Below are positions 13,996 to 21,121 of a stretch of DNA of 21,816 nt, in pieces. The translations under genes were made by a program, and so were the position numbers. The DNA lies in contig JAQTVS010000007.1 of NCBI GenBank assembly GCA_028706735.1, positions 1-21,816 on the forward strand, in the 5' to 3' direction. A model generated the notes under the pieces. That model worked only from the letters and a program-made list of their open reading frames with translations. It was not told the DNA's origin and made no database searches. This stretch comes from Thiomonas sp. Lineage in GTDB: Bacteria; Pseudomonadota; Gammaproteobacteria; Burkholderiales; Burkholderiaceae_C. The stretch's first letter is position 1. Each line of letters begins with the position of its first letter.

Positions 13996-14020
13996 ACAAA
14001 CCCGCCAGCGGCGGGTTTGT
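13996..14020 (-). terminator. Rho-independent terminator between PhzF-like and cytochrome c' genes
   Basis: ACAAACCCGCC (13996-14006), loop AGC, GGCGGGTTTGT (14010-14020) is a perfect 11-bp stem. The A-run at 13989-13996 gives a U-tract for minus-strand transcripts, so it terminates the cytochrome c' gene. On the plus strand, directly after the PhzF-like stop, the hairpin lacks a good T-tract outside the stem but may also slow transcription. Confidence 0.85.
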
Positions 14021-14037
14021 GCATGGGTGAATGACCG

Positions 14038-14511
14038 TCAGAGTTCTTCGCGGAAAGCGTCGTGGCAGGCCTTGCAGGTCTTGGCGGTTTCGCCGAACAC
14101 CACCTTGATCTCGTCAAGCTTGCCGGTCTTGGCGGCGGCCACCAGCTTGGGGGTCATGTCCTGCAGCTTGTTGGCATCGGCCTTGAACTTGTCCATCTCT
14201 TTCCAGATCGCCGGTTTGGCGTGCGAATCGGGCAGATCGGTGCCCGGCCCAAAGGCCTGCCACGGCAGATGCGACATGAAAGCCACGATCTCGGCGTTCT
14301 CCACCGCGGCCTTGGCATCAAACGGCGCCTTGCCTTGCACCATCGCGCCCAGGCGGGCGAAGCTGGTTCCCATCAGAATGAACGCCGACTGGCGATACTT
14401 CACCGCCTGTTCGGGCTTGGCAAACTGCGCATAGGCTGGCGCTGCGGCCAGGATGCCGCAGGCAAGCGCGGCGGCAACGATCTTCTTCGGGTGAAGCGTG
14501 GCTAGGTTCAT
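14038..14511 (-). CDS. Cytochrome c' (periplasmic monohaem cytochrome)
   Basis: Periplasmic four-helix-bundle cytochrome c of 157 residues. The signal peptide (KKIVAAALACGILAAAPAYA) ends before QFAKPEQAVKYRQSAF, the usual first helix of cytochrome c'. The haem motif CKACH is at residues 146-150, close to the C-terminus as the family requires. A four-helix pattern with IVAFMSHLPWQAFGPGTDLP in the middle supports it. Members bind NO or CO and are often linked to nitric oxide protection; the role here is inferred from family. ATG at 14511 has AAGGAAG 7 nt upstream. Monocistronic, with its own terminator. Confidence 0.94.
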   Translation of the reverse strand: MNLATLHPKKIVAAALACGILAAAPAYAQFAKPEQAVKYRQSAFILMGTSFARLGAMVQGKAPFDAKAAVENAEIVAFMSHLPWQAFGPGTDLPDSHAKPAIWKEMDKFKADANKLQDMTPKLVAAAKTGKLDEIKVVFGETAKTCKACHDAFREEL

Positions 14512-14928
14512 CGACAGACTTCCTTGCTGGGTTGGGATGGAGGGCGCATTCCGGCCAGCACGGGGCCAGCCGACGCGTGCAGTGTAAGCAAAAGTATGCG
14601 CGTCTGCAGAGCCCCTTTCCTGTGCCCGGATGCGGTGGACAAGGCAACAAAACGGCGCCTTGAATGCAAAAAAATACCGTGCGCACGGCGGTCGGCCGCG
14701 CGCACGGCTTAATATGCGCAAGATTGAGCGTGATCCTCTGGCGATGTAGCGCCGATCGGGGCGCAGGAATGCAGATCCGGGAGGTTTGGATCAGCTCAAT
14801 ATTCCAGCGGGCATGGACCTTCCAGGCCCGCATCCATGACAACGGTGAACCCGCACTGTTCGCGGTCGGCCTCAGGCCGCACGGCGAGCAAGCGGGCCAA
14901 AAGCTCAACATCTCGGAGTGCACTCAAT
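14512..14928. other. Intergenic region between cytochrome c' and SWIB genes
   Basis: 417 bp between divergent genes. No convincing gene seen. CCGTGCGC (14677-14684) and GCGCACGG (14700-14707) form an 8-bp inverted repeat around a 15-nt spacer, preceded by an A7 run (14669-14675). Promoters for both neighbours must lie here but no consensus pair is clear. Confidence 0.6.
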
Positions 14929-15228
14929 ATGGCCACTGCAAAACCTGCGGCAAAAAAAGCGACCGCCGCCAAAACCACCCGTCAACCCAGCGCGGCATTC
15001 ATGAAGCCGCTCACCCCGTCGGCTCATCTGGCCGCCGTCGTGGGCGCCACCCCGCTGCCCCGCACCGAAGTGGTGAAAAAACTGTGGGAATACATCAAAA
15101 AGCACAATCTGCAAGATGCTGCGAACAAACGCATGATCAATGCGGACGCCAAGCTCAAGCCGATTTTCGGCAAGGATCAGGTCAGCATGTTCGAGATGAC
15201 CAAGCTGGTCAGCGCACACCTGAAATAA
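14929..15228 (+). CDS. SWIB/MDM2 domain-containing protein
   Basis: Small protein of 99 residues. The N-terminal ~27 residues are Lys/Ala-rich (MATAKPAAKKATAAKTTRQP), like a flexible nucleic-acid-binding tail. A single SWIB domain follows: AFMKPLTPSAHLAAVVG, LPRTEVVKKLWEYIKKHNLQ, INADAKLKPIFGKDQVSMFE, MTKLVSAHL. SWIB domains are known from eukaryotic chromatin remodellers and from stand-alone bacterial proteins, especially in Chlamydiae and betaproteobacteria, where a DNA-topology role has been proposed but not shown in general. GGAG lies 10 nt before ATG 14929. Followed by a clear terminator. Confidence 0.94.
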   Translation: MATAKPAAKKATAAKTTRQPSAAFMKPLTPSAHLAAVVGATPLPRTEVVKKLWEYIKKHNLQDAANKRMINADAKLKPIFGKDQVSMFEMTKLVSAHLK

Positions 15229-15249
15229 GCTGACGCAGAGTGTGGTGTG

Positions 15250-15300
15250 ACAGCGGGCTCACGGGGCCCGCTGTCCAGGCCCGGCGCTGCCGGGCTTTTT
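15250..15300 (+). terminator. Double-hairpin rho-independent terminator of the SWIB gene
   Basis: The first hairpin is ACAGCGGGC (15250-15258) with GCCCGCTGT (15266-15274), 9 bp. The second is GCCCGGC (15279-15285), loop GCT, GCCGGGC (15289-15295), followed at once by TTTTT (15296-15300). The second is a classic intrinsic terminator on the plus strand, so the PLD-type gene downstream probably has its own promoter. Confidence 0.88.
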
Positions 15301-15347
15301 CTTGCTCCTTTTTGTCGATGCCACGCTGCGTTCAAGCCAGTTGCACC

Positions 15348-15944
15348 ATGCCGATCAAGACCCAGGTCAAGCGCTTTTACTCGCGGTTTTTCGCCTGCGT
15401 CCTGCTCCTCGGCGCGGTCTGCGCCCTGCCCGCGCAGGCGCGCGAGCCGCAGACCATAGCGCTTGCGCAGGGCGCGGCGGCGTCGAGCGCCTTTTCGCCC
15501 TCGGGTGGTGCGCTGGCCCTGGTGATCCAGGCCATCGACCAGGCGCACAGCAGCATCCACATGGCGGCTTATCTGCTCACATCGTCCGAGGTTGCGCGCG
15601 CGTTGGTGCAGGCGAAGAAGCGCGGCGTCACGGTGCAGGTGCTGCTGGACTGGAAGGGCAATTTCGATGAGGACGCCCGCTACGCGCGGCATGCGATCGG
15701 CATTCTGCGCAATGCCGGCATCGCGGTGCGCAGCATCGACGCCTATGCCATCTTCCACGACAAATATATGGTGATCGACCGCCGCACGGTGCAGACCGGC
15801 AGCTTCAACTACACCTATTCCGCCGCGCATCGCAATGCGGAGAACGTGCTGGTGGTGTGGAACGCGCCCGCGCTGGCCGCGCGCTATCTGGCCGACTGGC
15901 AGCGGAACTGGGATCTGGGGCGGCCTGTCCAGCTTGATTATTGA
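15348..15944 (+). CDS. Secreted phospholipase D-type nuclease (Nuc-like, single HKD motif)
   Basis: PLD-superfamily protein of 198 residues with an N-terminal signal peptide (FFACVLLLGAVCALPAQA). A single catalytic motif HxK(x)4D is seen: FHDKYMVID with His137, Lys139, Asp144, followed by GSFN (Asn154). The size, the single motif and the AAYLLTSSEVARALVQAKKR segment match the Nuc endonuclease group, whose members act as dimers and degrade DNA in the periplasm; a lipase role is less likely. No ribosome site is obvious at ATG 15348. The stop codon lies at the left edge of a repeat array. Confidence 0.92.
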   Translation: MPIKTQVKRFYSRFFACVLLLGAVCALPAQAREPQTIALAQGAAASSAFSPSGGALALVIQAIDQAHSSIHMAAYLLTSSEVARALVQAKKRGVTVQVLLDWKGNFDEDARYARHAIGILRNAGIAVRSIDAYAIFHDKYMVIDRRTVQTGSFNYTYSAAHRNAENVLVVWNAPALAARYLADWQRNWDLGRPVQLDY

Positions 15945-16190
15945 TGCCCCCCTGGGTCGGCAAGCCGACCCACCCCCCGAGGGGGGCCAAGGAAACTTGG
16001 GACGGCCCGGCGTTGCCTTGAGAACGCCCCCTGGGTCGGCTCGCCGACCCGCCCCCCCGAGGGGGGTCAAGGCACTTGGGACGGCCCGGCGGTGCCTTGG
16101 GAACGCCCCCTGGGTCGGCTCGCCGCCCCCCCCCCGAGGGGGGTCAAGGCACTTGGGACGGCCCGGCGTTTCCTTGAGAACGCACAACAA
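15945..16190 (+). repeat. Three hairpin elements (TCAAGG stem variant) after the PLD-type gene
   Basis: Cores TTGGGACGGCCCGGC start at 15997, 16076 and 16153 (periods 79 and 77 bp). The 5' parts carry GGGTCGG/CCGACCC hairpins and a C6GAG6-type hairpin. Arms: CCAAGGAAAC with GTTGCCTTGA (8 of 10 pairs), CAAGGCAC with GTGCCTTG (8 of 8, shifted by one base), and TCAAGGCAC with GTTTCCTTGA (mismatched). Mismatched arms suggest recombination between neighbouring copies. Nothing is encoded here. Confidence 0.92.
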
Positions 16191-16296
16191 GCCCAATCCC
16201 TGAATTGCCTTGTCGCCCGCAGGGTAGGCGCAGCGCCAGGCGCGCACGGCCTAAAATCCATAGGTTTTCGGCATATTGCCGCTTCACGACACTCCC

Positions 16297-16812
16297 ATGA
16301 AATCCATGTCCAAATCGCTCATTGCCGCCGTGGTGCTGGCTGTTGTCGCCATCGGCGGCTATCTCGGCTGGTCCGCGCTGGATCAAAAGCCGGCGGCGCC
16401 TGACGCCAGTTTCAGCTTGCTCGACGGCAAGACGGTTGATCTGTCCGCCTATCGCGGCAAGGTGCTGCTGGTGAATTTCTGGGCAACGAGTTGCACCACC
16501 TGCGTCGGTGAAATGCCCGAAATGGTCAAGACCTACGATCAGCTCAGTCCCAAGGGCTTCGATCTGGTTGCCGTGGCCATGAGTTACGACAACCCGGCTT
16601 TTGTGCGCAATTTCGTGCAGCAGCGGCAACTGCCGTTCACCGTGGCGTTTGATGCCAGCGGCCAGACGGCCAAGGCGTTCAAGGATGTGCGCCTCACACC
16701 CACCAGCTTCCTCATCGACAAGTCGGGGCATATCGTCAAGCAGTACGTCGGCACGCCCGATTTCGCCGAGTTGCACCAGCTTATCGACAAGCTGCTCGCG
16801 CAGAAGGCCTGA
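16297..16812 (+). CDS. TlpA-like membrane-anchored thioredoxin-fold protein
   Basis: Thiol-disulfide oxidoreductase of the TlpA/ResA type, 171 residues. An uncleaved or cleavable N-terminal hydrophobic segment (SLIAAVVLAVVAIGGYLGW) places the catalytic domain in the periplasm. The active site is CTTC (Cys66, Cys69) within NFWATSCTTCVGEMPEM; the conserved cis-Pro is in LTPTSFLIDKSG. The dipeptide between the cysteines is unusual compared with the common CxPC of TlpA/ResA, since no Pro precedes Cys69. In the family such proteins reduce apocytochrome c or other periplasmic thiols. ATG 16297 was chosen; ATG 16306 is also possible. No clear ribosome site. Confidence 0.92.
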   Translation: MKSMSKSLIAAVVLAVVAIGGYLGWSALDQKPAAPDASFSLLDGKTVDLSAYRGKVLLVNFWATSCTTCVGEMPEMVKTYDQLSPKGFDLVAVAMSYDNPAFVRNFVQQRQLPFTVAFDASGQTAKAFKDVRLTPTSFLIDKSGHIVKQYVGTPDFAELHQLIDKLLAQKA

Positions 16813-16827
16813 CGCGCAGCCAGCCGC

Positions 16828-17739
16828 TCAGACTTCGGGCTGATCGCCCCTCGTCTGCGCGAAGTGCTGCTTGAGATAGTCCAGCCAGAGCCGCAGCCGC
16901 AGCGTCTGGTGTTTGCGCTGGGTGAAGACCGCGAAGATGCCGTTGGGCGGCGCGGCATACTCTTCCAGAAGCGCCACCAGTTTGCCTTCCCGCAGGCTGG
17001 CGCCGACTTCCCAGAACGAGCGCCAGGCAACGCCCCGGCCTTCCAGGCACCATTGATGCAGCACCGCGCCGTCGGTGCAATCCATCCGGCCATTCACGCG
17101 GATGTGCATGGTTTCTCCCCCGGCCCGGAACATCCAGCCGCGCGGCTGGCTGCCCACGGAGGAATACGCCAGGCAGTTGTGGCGCGCGAGATCGGCGGGC
17201 GTCGCGGGAGTGCCGAATTTTTGTAAATAACCCGGCGCGGCTACGCAGACCCGGCGGTTGTCCGCCAGCCGCAGGCTGACCAGAGAGGAATCGGCCAGAT
17301 CGCCCACGCGCACCGCGCAGTCGTAGCCCTCGTTGACCAGATCGACCAGCCGATCGGTCAGATCGAGCGAGAGGCTGACTTCCGGGTGCAGATCGAGAAA
17401 GCCAGGGATCAACGGCGCAACATGGCGGCGGCCAAACCCCGCCGGGGCGGTGATGCGCAGGTGCCCGCTGGCCTTCACCCCGCCGGCGCTCACGCTGGCT
17501 TCGGCGTTTTGCAGCTCGGACAGCAGTCGCTGGCAGTCTTCGAGAAAAGCACTGCCTTCATCGGTCAGGCTGATGCGGCGGGTGGTGCGCAACAGCAGCT
17601 TGACGCCCAGACGCGCTTCCAGCGCATCGATGCGCCGCCCAATGATGGCTGGAGCCACTCCTTCGGCGTGCGCTGCGGCTGTGAGGCTGCCCTTGGTCGC
17701 CACTGCAACGAAGGTCTCCAACTGTTTGAGTTTGTCCAT
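16828..17739 (-). CDS. LysR-family transcriptional regulator
   Basis: DNA-binding regulator of 303 residues. The N-terminal winged helix-turn-helix is clear (MDKLKQLETFVAVATKGSLT, AAAHAEGVAPAIIGRRIDAL, EARLGVKLLLRTTRRISLT). The effector-binding domain follows from about residue 90 (GHLRITAPAGFGRRHVAPLI, YDCAVRVGDLADSSLVSLRL, GRGVAWRSFWEV). ATG 17739 gives the standard beginning; the frame is open up to 17772 without a better start. Divergent from malate synthase A over 188 bp, so it may regulate that gene, but LysR proteins of this CrgA-like type also control unlinked targets. Confidence 0.94.
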   Translation of the reverse strand: MDKLKQLETFVAVATKGSLTAAAHAEGVAPAIIGRRIDALEARLGVKLLLRTTRRISLTDEGSAFLEDCQRLLSELQNAEASVSAGGVKASGHLRITAPAGFGRRHVAPLIPGFLDLHPEVSLSLDLTDRLVDLVNEGYDCAVRVGDLADSSLVSLRLADNRRVCVAAPGYLQKFGTPATPADLARHNCLAYSSVGSQPRGWMFRAGGETMHIRVNGRMDCTDGAVLHQWCLEGRGVAWRSFWEVGASLREGKLVALLEEYAAPPNGIFAVFTQRKHQTLRLRLWLDYLKQHFAQTRGDQPEV

Positions 17740-17775
17740 ATTCGCAGAAATTGCACCTGGAAAACATATCAATCT

Positions 17776-17793
17776 AGCGCATGCGTTTGCGCT
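17776..17793. promoter_or_regulatory. Inverted repeat in the LysR/malate synthase intergenic region
   Basis: AGCGCA (17776-17781), 6-nt spacer, TGCGCT (17788-17793): a perfect interrupted palindrome 37 bp upstream of the LysR start and 135 bp upstream of malate synthase. LysR regulators usually bind such dyads next to their own start. The half-sites do not have the T-N11-A pattern, so support is weak. Confidence 0.35.
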
Positions 17794-17927
17794 GGGGCGA
17801 TGGATTTATGCCGCACTGCAACATAAACTGTGCGTATCCCAAAAAGATGGGCGTCCGTCGGCGCGCCGCGCAACCCGCCGCGACACGGCGGACGCAAACC
17901 TTCATTCAAACTCACGGAGATCGCCAA

Positions 17928-19514
17928 ATGACCACTCATTCCGCCCCGCAGGGCGTGACCTTGACCGCCCCGCTGCAGCCGGGCTTCGACCGCATTCTCA
18001 CCCCCGAGGCGCTGGCCTTTGTGGCGGCGTTGCACCGCGCTTTCGAGCCGCGCCGCCAGACCTTGCTGGCCGCGCGCGCGGCGCGCACCGCCCAGCTCGA
18101 CGCTGGCGAGCGCCCGGACTTCCTGCCGGAAACCCGCGCTGTACGCGAAGGCGACTGGACCATCGCCCCGCTGCCGCCCGCCTTGCAGCGCCGCCGGGTG
18201 GAAATCACCGGCCCGGTTGACCGCAAGATGATCATCAACGCCTTCAATTCCGGAGCCGACAGCTATATGGCCGACTTCGAGGATTCGAACACGCCAAACT
18301 GGGACAACCAGGTCCAGGGGCAGATCAATCTGTTCGAGGCCATCCGCCGCAGCATTGCGCTGGAGCAGAACGGCAAGACGTATCGGCTGAACGACACCAT
18401 CGCCACCCTGCAGGTGCGCCCGCGCGGCTGGCACCTGGACGAAAAGCATCTGCTGGTGGACGGCCAGCGCGTCAGCGGCGGGCTATTCGACTTCGGCTTG
18501 TTCTTTTTCCATAACGCCCGCGAACTGATCGCGCGCGGCGCAGGGCCGTTCTTCTATCTGCCCAAGATGGAAAGTCACCTCGAAGCGCGGCTGTGGAACG
18601 ACGTCTTCATCCTGGCGCAAAACACCCTGGGCATTCCGCAGGGCACGATCAAGGCCACCGTGCTGGTGGAAACCATTCTTGCCGCCTTCGAGATGGACGA
18701 AATTCTCTATGCGCTGCGCGAACACAGCGCGGGGCTGAACGCCGGGCGCTGGGACTACATTTTCAGCGCCATCAAAAAGTTCAAGCTCGACCGCGACTTC
18801 TGCCTGGCCGATCGCAGCCAGATCACCATGACCGTGCCGTTCATGCGCGCCTACGCCCTGCTGCTGCTCAAAACCTGCCACAAGCGTGGCGCGCCAGCCA
18901 TTGGCGGCATGAGCGCGCTCATTCCCATCAAGAACGACCCGGAGAAAAACGCCAAGGCCATGGACGGCATCCGCCTGGACAAGCGCCGTGACGCGACCGA
19001 TGGTTATGACGGCGGCTGGGTCGCCCACCCCGGGCTGGTGTCGGTGGCGATGGAAGAATTCGCCGCTGTGCTGGGCGACCGCCCGAACCAGATTGGCAAG
19101 ACCCGCGAGGATGTGACGGTGACCTCCGCGGATCTGCTTGACTTCCGCCCCGAAGCGCCCATCACCGAGGCTGGGCTGCGCAACAACATCAATGTCGGCA
19201 TTCACTACCTGGGCGCCTGGCTTGCGGGCAGCGGCGCAGTGCCCATCCACAACCTGATGGAAGATGCCGCCACCGCCGAAATTTCGCGCAGCCAGGTGTG
19301 GCAGTGGATACAAAGCCCCAAAGGCGTGCTGGCCGATGGCCGCAAAGTGACGACCGAGCTGGTGCGCAGCCTCATTTCCGAGGAACTGCCCAAGGTGAAA
19401 GCCACCGGCGCCGAAGGCCAGTTCGACAAGGCCGGGCAGATTTTTGAGCAAATGGCCACGGGCGACACTTTCACCGACTTCCTCACCCTGCCGCTGTACG
19501 AAGAACTGCGCTGA
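17928..19514 (+). CDS. aceB: Malate synthase A
   Basis: Glyoxylate-shunt enzyme that condenses acetyl-CoA and glyoxylate to malate in the cytoplasm. The 528-residue length fits the A isoform rather than the ~720-residue G form. Conserved stretches: GPVDRKMIINAFNSGADSYM, ADFEDSNTPNWDNQVQGQIN, RPRGWHLDEKHL, FYLPKMESHLEARLWNDVF, VLVETILAAFEMDEILYALR, GLNAGRWDYIFSAIKKF, GGMSALIPIKNDP and, near the end, HNLMEDAATAEISRSQVWQW. ATG 17928 has GGAG 9 nt upstream; the frame extends further up but without conserved sequence. Isocitrate lyase is not in the window. The divergent LysR gene may control it. Confidence 0.97.
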   Translation: MTTHSAPQGVTLTAPLQPGFDRILTPEALAFVAALHRAFEPRRQTLLAARAARTAQLDAGERPDFLPETRAVREGDWTIAPLPPALQRRRVEITGPVDRKMIINAFNSGADSYMADFEDSNTPNWDNQVQGQINLFEAIRRSIALEQNGKTYRLNDTIATLQVRPRGWHLDEKHLLVDGQRVSGGLFDFGLFFFHNARELIARGAGPFFYLPKMESHLEARLWNDVFILAQNTLGIPQGTIKATVLVETILAAFEMDEILYALREHSAGLNAGRWDYIFSAIKKFKLDRDFCLADRSQITMTVPFMRAYALLLLKTCHKRGAPAIGGMSALIPIKNDPEKNAKAMDGIRLDKRRDATDGYDGGWVAHPGLVSVAMEEFAAVLGDRPNQIGKTREDVTVTSADLLDFRPEAPITEAGLRNNINVGIHYLGAWLAGSGAVPIHNLMEDAATAEISRSQVWQWIQSPKGVLADGRKVTTELVRSLISEELPKVKATGAEGQFDKAGQIFEQMATGDTFTDFLTLPLYEELR

Positions 19515-19557
19515 GCAGACCTGAGAGCGTCCGCAAGGCCGGGACGCGAACAACAAG

Positions 19558-19581
19558 CAGAGCCGCCGCAAGGCGGCTTTG
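19558..19581 (+). terminator. Probable terminator after malate synthase A
   Basis: AGCCGCC (19561-19567), GCAA tetraloop, GGCGGCT (19572-19578), extended outward by three pairs including one G·U. The T-tract is short (TTTGT), so it is a weak intrinsic terminator. An additional smaller hairpin, GCGTCC (19527-19532) with GGACGC (19542-19547), lies closer to the stop codon. Confidence 0.6.
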
Positions 19582-19732
19582 TCACACTGGCACGCGATCT
19601 GCTTCACACCTCTGCAACAAAATTTCGCGAAATAGTGTGCGCCTGATGAAAACAAGGCGATGAACCGCGCAAGAACCCTGCAAAATCCATTGCAAGACAC
19701 TCCGCGCGCAGCCCGACCCGTTCACCGCCCCC

Positions 19733-20935
19733 ATGCTCCACGCTCTCACCGTCGTTCAATGGTTGTTGCTCGCCGTCGCAGTGCAGCAGTCCATTTTCGC
19801 AGTCGCCTGGCTGTCTATCTCCAGATATGCGGGATCGGCACAGCAAAGCGCGCGCTACTGGGCGGTGTTTTGCGGCGTGGGCGCCGCCTCCATCCTGCTG
19901 CTGGGTCTGCGCGGCAGCATTCCCGATGTGCTGGGTTATCAGCTTGCGGACGTGTTGCTGGTTGCCTCCGCAATCGCCGCCCGGCATGCCAACGCGCTGT
20001 TCTTCGGTCGGCCTACGCAATGGCTGGAACAGGGACTGATCCTCGCCCTGGCGATTGTCGGCGTGGGGCTGACGGGGACCTCTCCACACCTGGAGGCGTG
20101 GCGCGTGGCGCTGGTCTGTCTGCTCATCGCCTGGATCGCAGTGCGCGGGGTGTGGATTGTGCATGCCAGCATGGCACAGGAGTTTGGAAGCACGATCAGC
20201 CTGACCCTGCATATTCCCGCCCTGATGGTTGCCGCGGCGCTGCTGTGGCGCGCTGTCGCCGCGCTCAACGGTGATATGCAGGCGCTGCACTACCGCAGCG
20301 CAACACTGCTCAATGAACTGCTCAGCCTGATGCTGCTGCCGGTCGCCTCGTTTCTCAGTCTGGCCTACGGCGGCATGCTGATGGCGCGGCAGGGACGCCG
20401 CCTGCGCGATCTGGCGCTGAAAGACACGCTCACCGGGCTCTATAACCGCCGCGCCGCGCAAGAACTGCTCGAACGCGAATGGACGGCCTACCGGCAAAAA
20501 GACCTGCCGTTCTGCGTGCTGATGATCGACATCGACCATTTCAAGCATATCAATGATGCCTACGGCCACGCCGTGGGCGACAAAGTGCTGATCGAACTGG
20601 CTGCCCGCCTGCGCAGCGGCACGCGACCCAGCGATCATGTCGCGCGCATGGGCGGCGAAGAATTCCTGGTGTTTCTGCCGCAGACCGAAATCCCCTCGGC
20701 GCATGCCGCCGCAGAACGCCTGCGCCAGCATGTCGCCGCATGGACGCTGGAGCCTGAGCAACTGTCCGTCACGGTGAGCATCGGCGTGGCTCAGGCGGCG
20801 GCGGAAGACGAGGCGTTCGACGATCTGCTGATCCGCGCGGACCGTGCGCTCTACGCCGCCAAGTCCGCCGGCCGCAACCGGGTGCATCTCGCTGAGACAG
20901 TCGAAAACGAAGTCACCAGTCTTTCCACCGCCTGA
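19733..20935 (+). CDS. Membrane-bound diguanylate cyclase (GGDEF domain)
   Basis: Makes the second messenger cyclic di-GMP from two GTP. 400 residues: an N-terminal membrane region of about six to seven hydrophobic segments (residues ~5-220) without a recognised sensor domain, then a GGDEF domain (~230-390). DTLTGLYNRRAAQELLEREW, MIDIDHFKHINDAYGHAVGD and the active site GGEEF (307-311) are intact. RPSD (298-301) stands five residues before GGEEF, so the RxxD product-inhibition site is present. No EAL domain. It is therefore predicted to be an active, feedback-inhibited cyclase. ATG 19733 has no clear ribosome site. Stands alone, with 186 bp to the next gene. Confidence 0.95.
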   Translation: MLHALTVVQWLLLAVAVQQSIFAVAWLSISRYAGSAQQSARYWAVFCGVGAASILLLGLRGSIPDVLGYQLADVLLVASAIAARHANALFFGRPTQWLEQGLILALAIVGVGLTGTSPHLEAWRVALVCLLIAWIAVRGVWIVHASMAQEFGSTISLTLHIPALMVAAALLWRAVAALNGDMQALHYRSATLLNELLSLMLLPVASFLSLAYGGMLMARQGRRLRDLALKDTLTGLYNRRAAQELLEREWTAYRQKDLPFCVLMIDIDHFKHINDAYGHAVGDKVLIELAARLRSGTRPSDHVARMGGEEFLVFLPQTEIPSAHAAAERLRQHVAAWTLEPEQLSVTVSIGVAQAAAEDEAFDDLLIRADRALYAAKSAGRNRVHLAETVENEVTSLSTA

Positions 20936-21046
20936 GTGAAAACGCGGCAAACACGCACACCACGGGCAATGCCAGCACGGAGGACGCGTGATTGCAGTCA
21001 GCCGCTGCAAGACTGTGGCGCCGCGCAATAGCATGCTTTCCGAGTT

Positions 21047-21074
21047 GAAGAGAGCGCCCTGATCCGCTCTTTTC
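21047..21074 (+). terminator. Hairpin between the diguanylate cyclase and bicupin genes
   Basis: GAAGAGAGCG (21047-21056), 8-nt loop, CGCTCTTTTC (21065-21074) pairs over 10 positions with one G·U. The U-rich 3' side suits an intrinsic terminator for the cyclase gene, but the T-run is inside the stem. It could also be a 5' leader hairpin of the bicupin gene, 48 bp before its ATG. Confidence 0.45.
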
Positions 21075-21121
21075 ATCACAACTTGCCGTCTCGTTCGTTT
21101 TGCCCCTGAAAATCGATCTCC

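Noticed and set aside
14677..14707. CCGTGCGC/GCGCACGG inverted repeat as terminator or small RNA
   Set aside because: No T-run on the plus strand and no gene ending next to it; nothing beyond the dyad supports a function.
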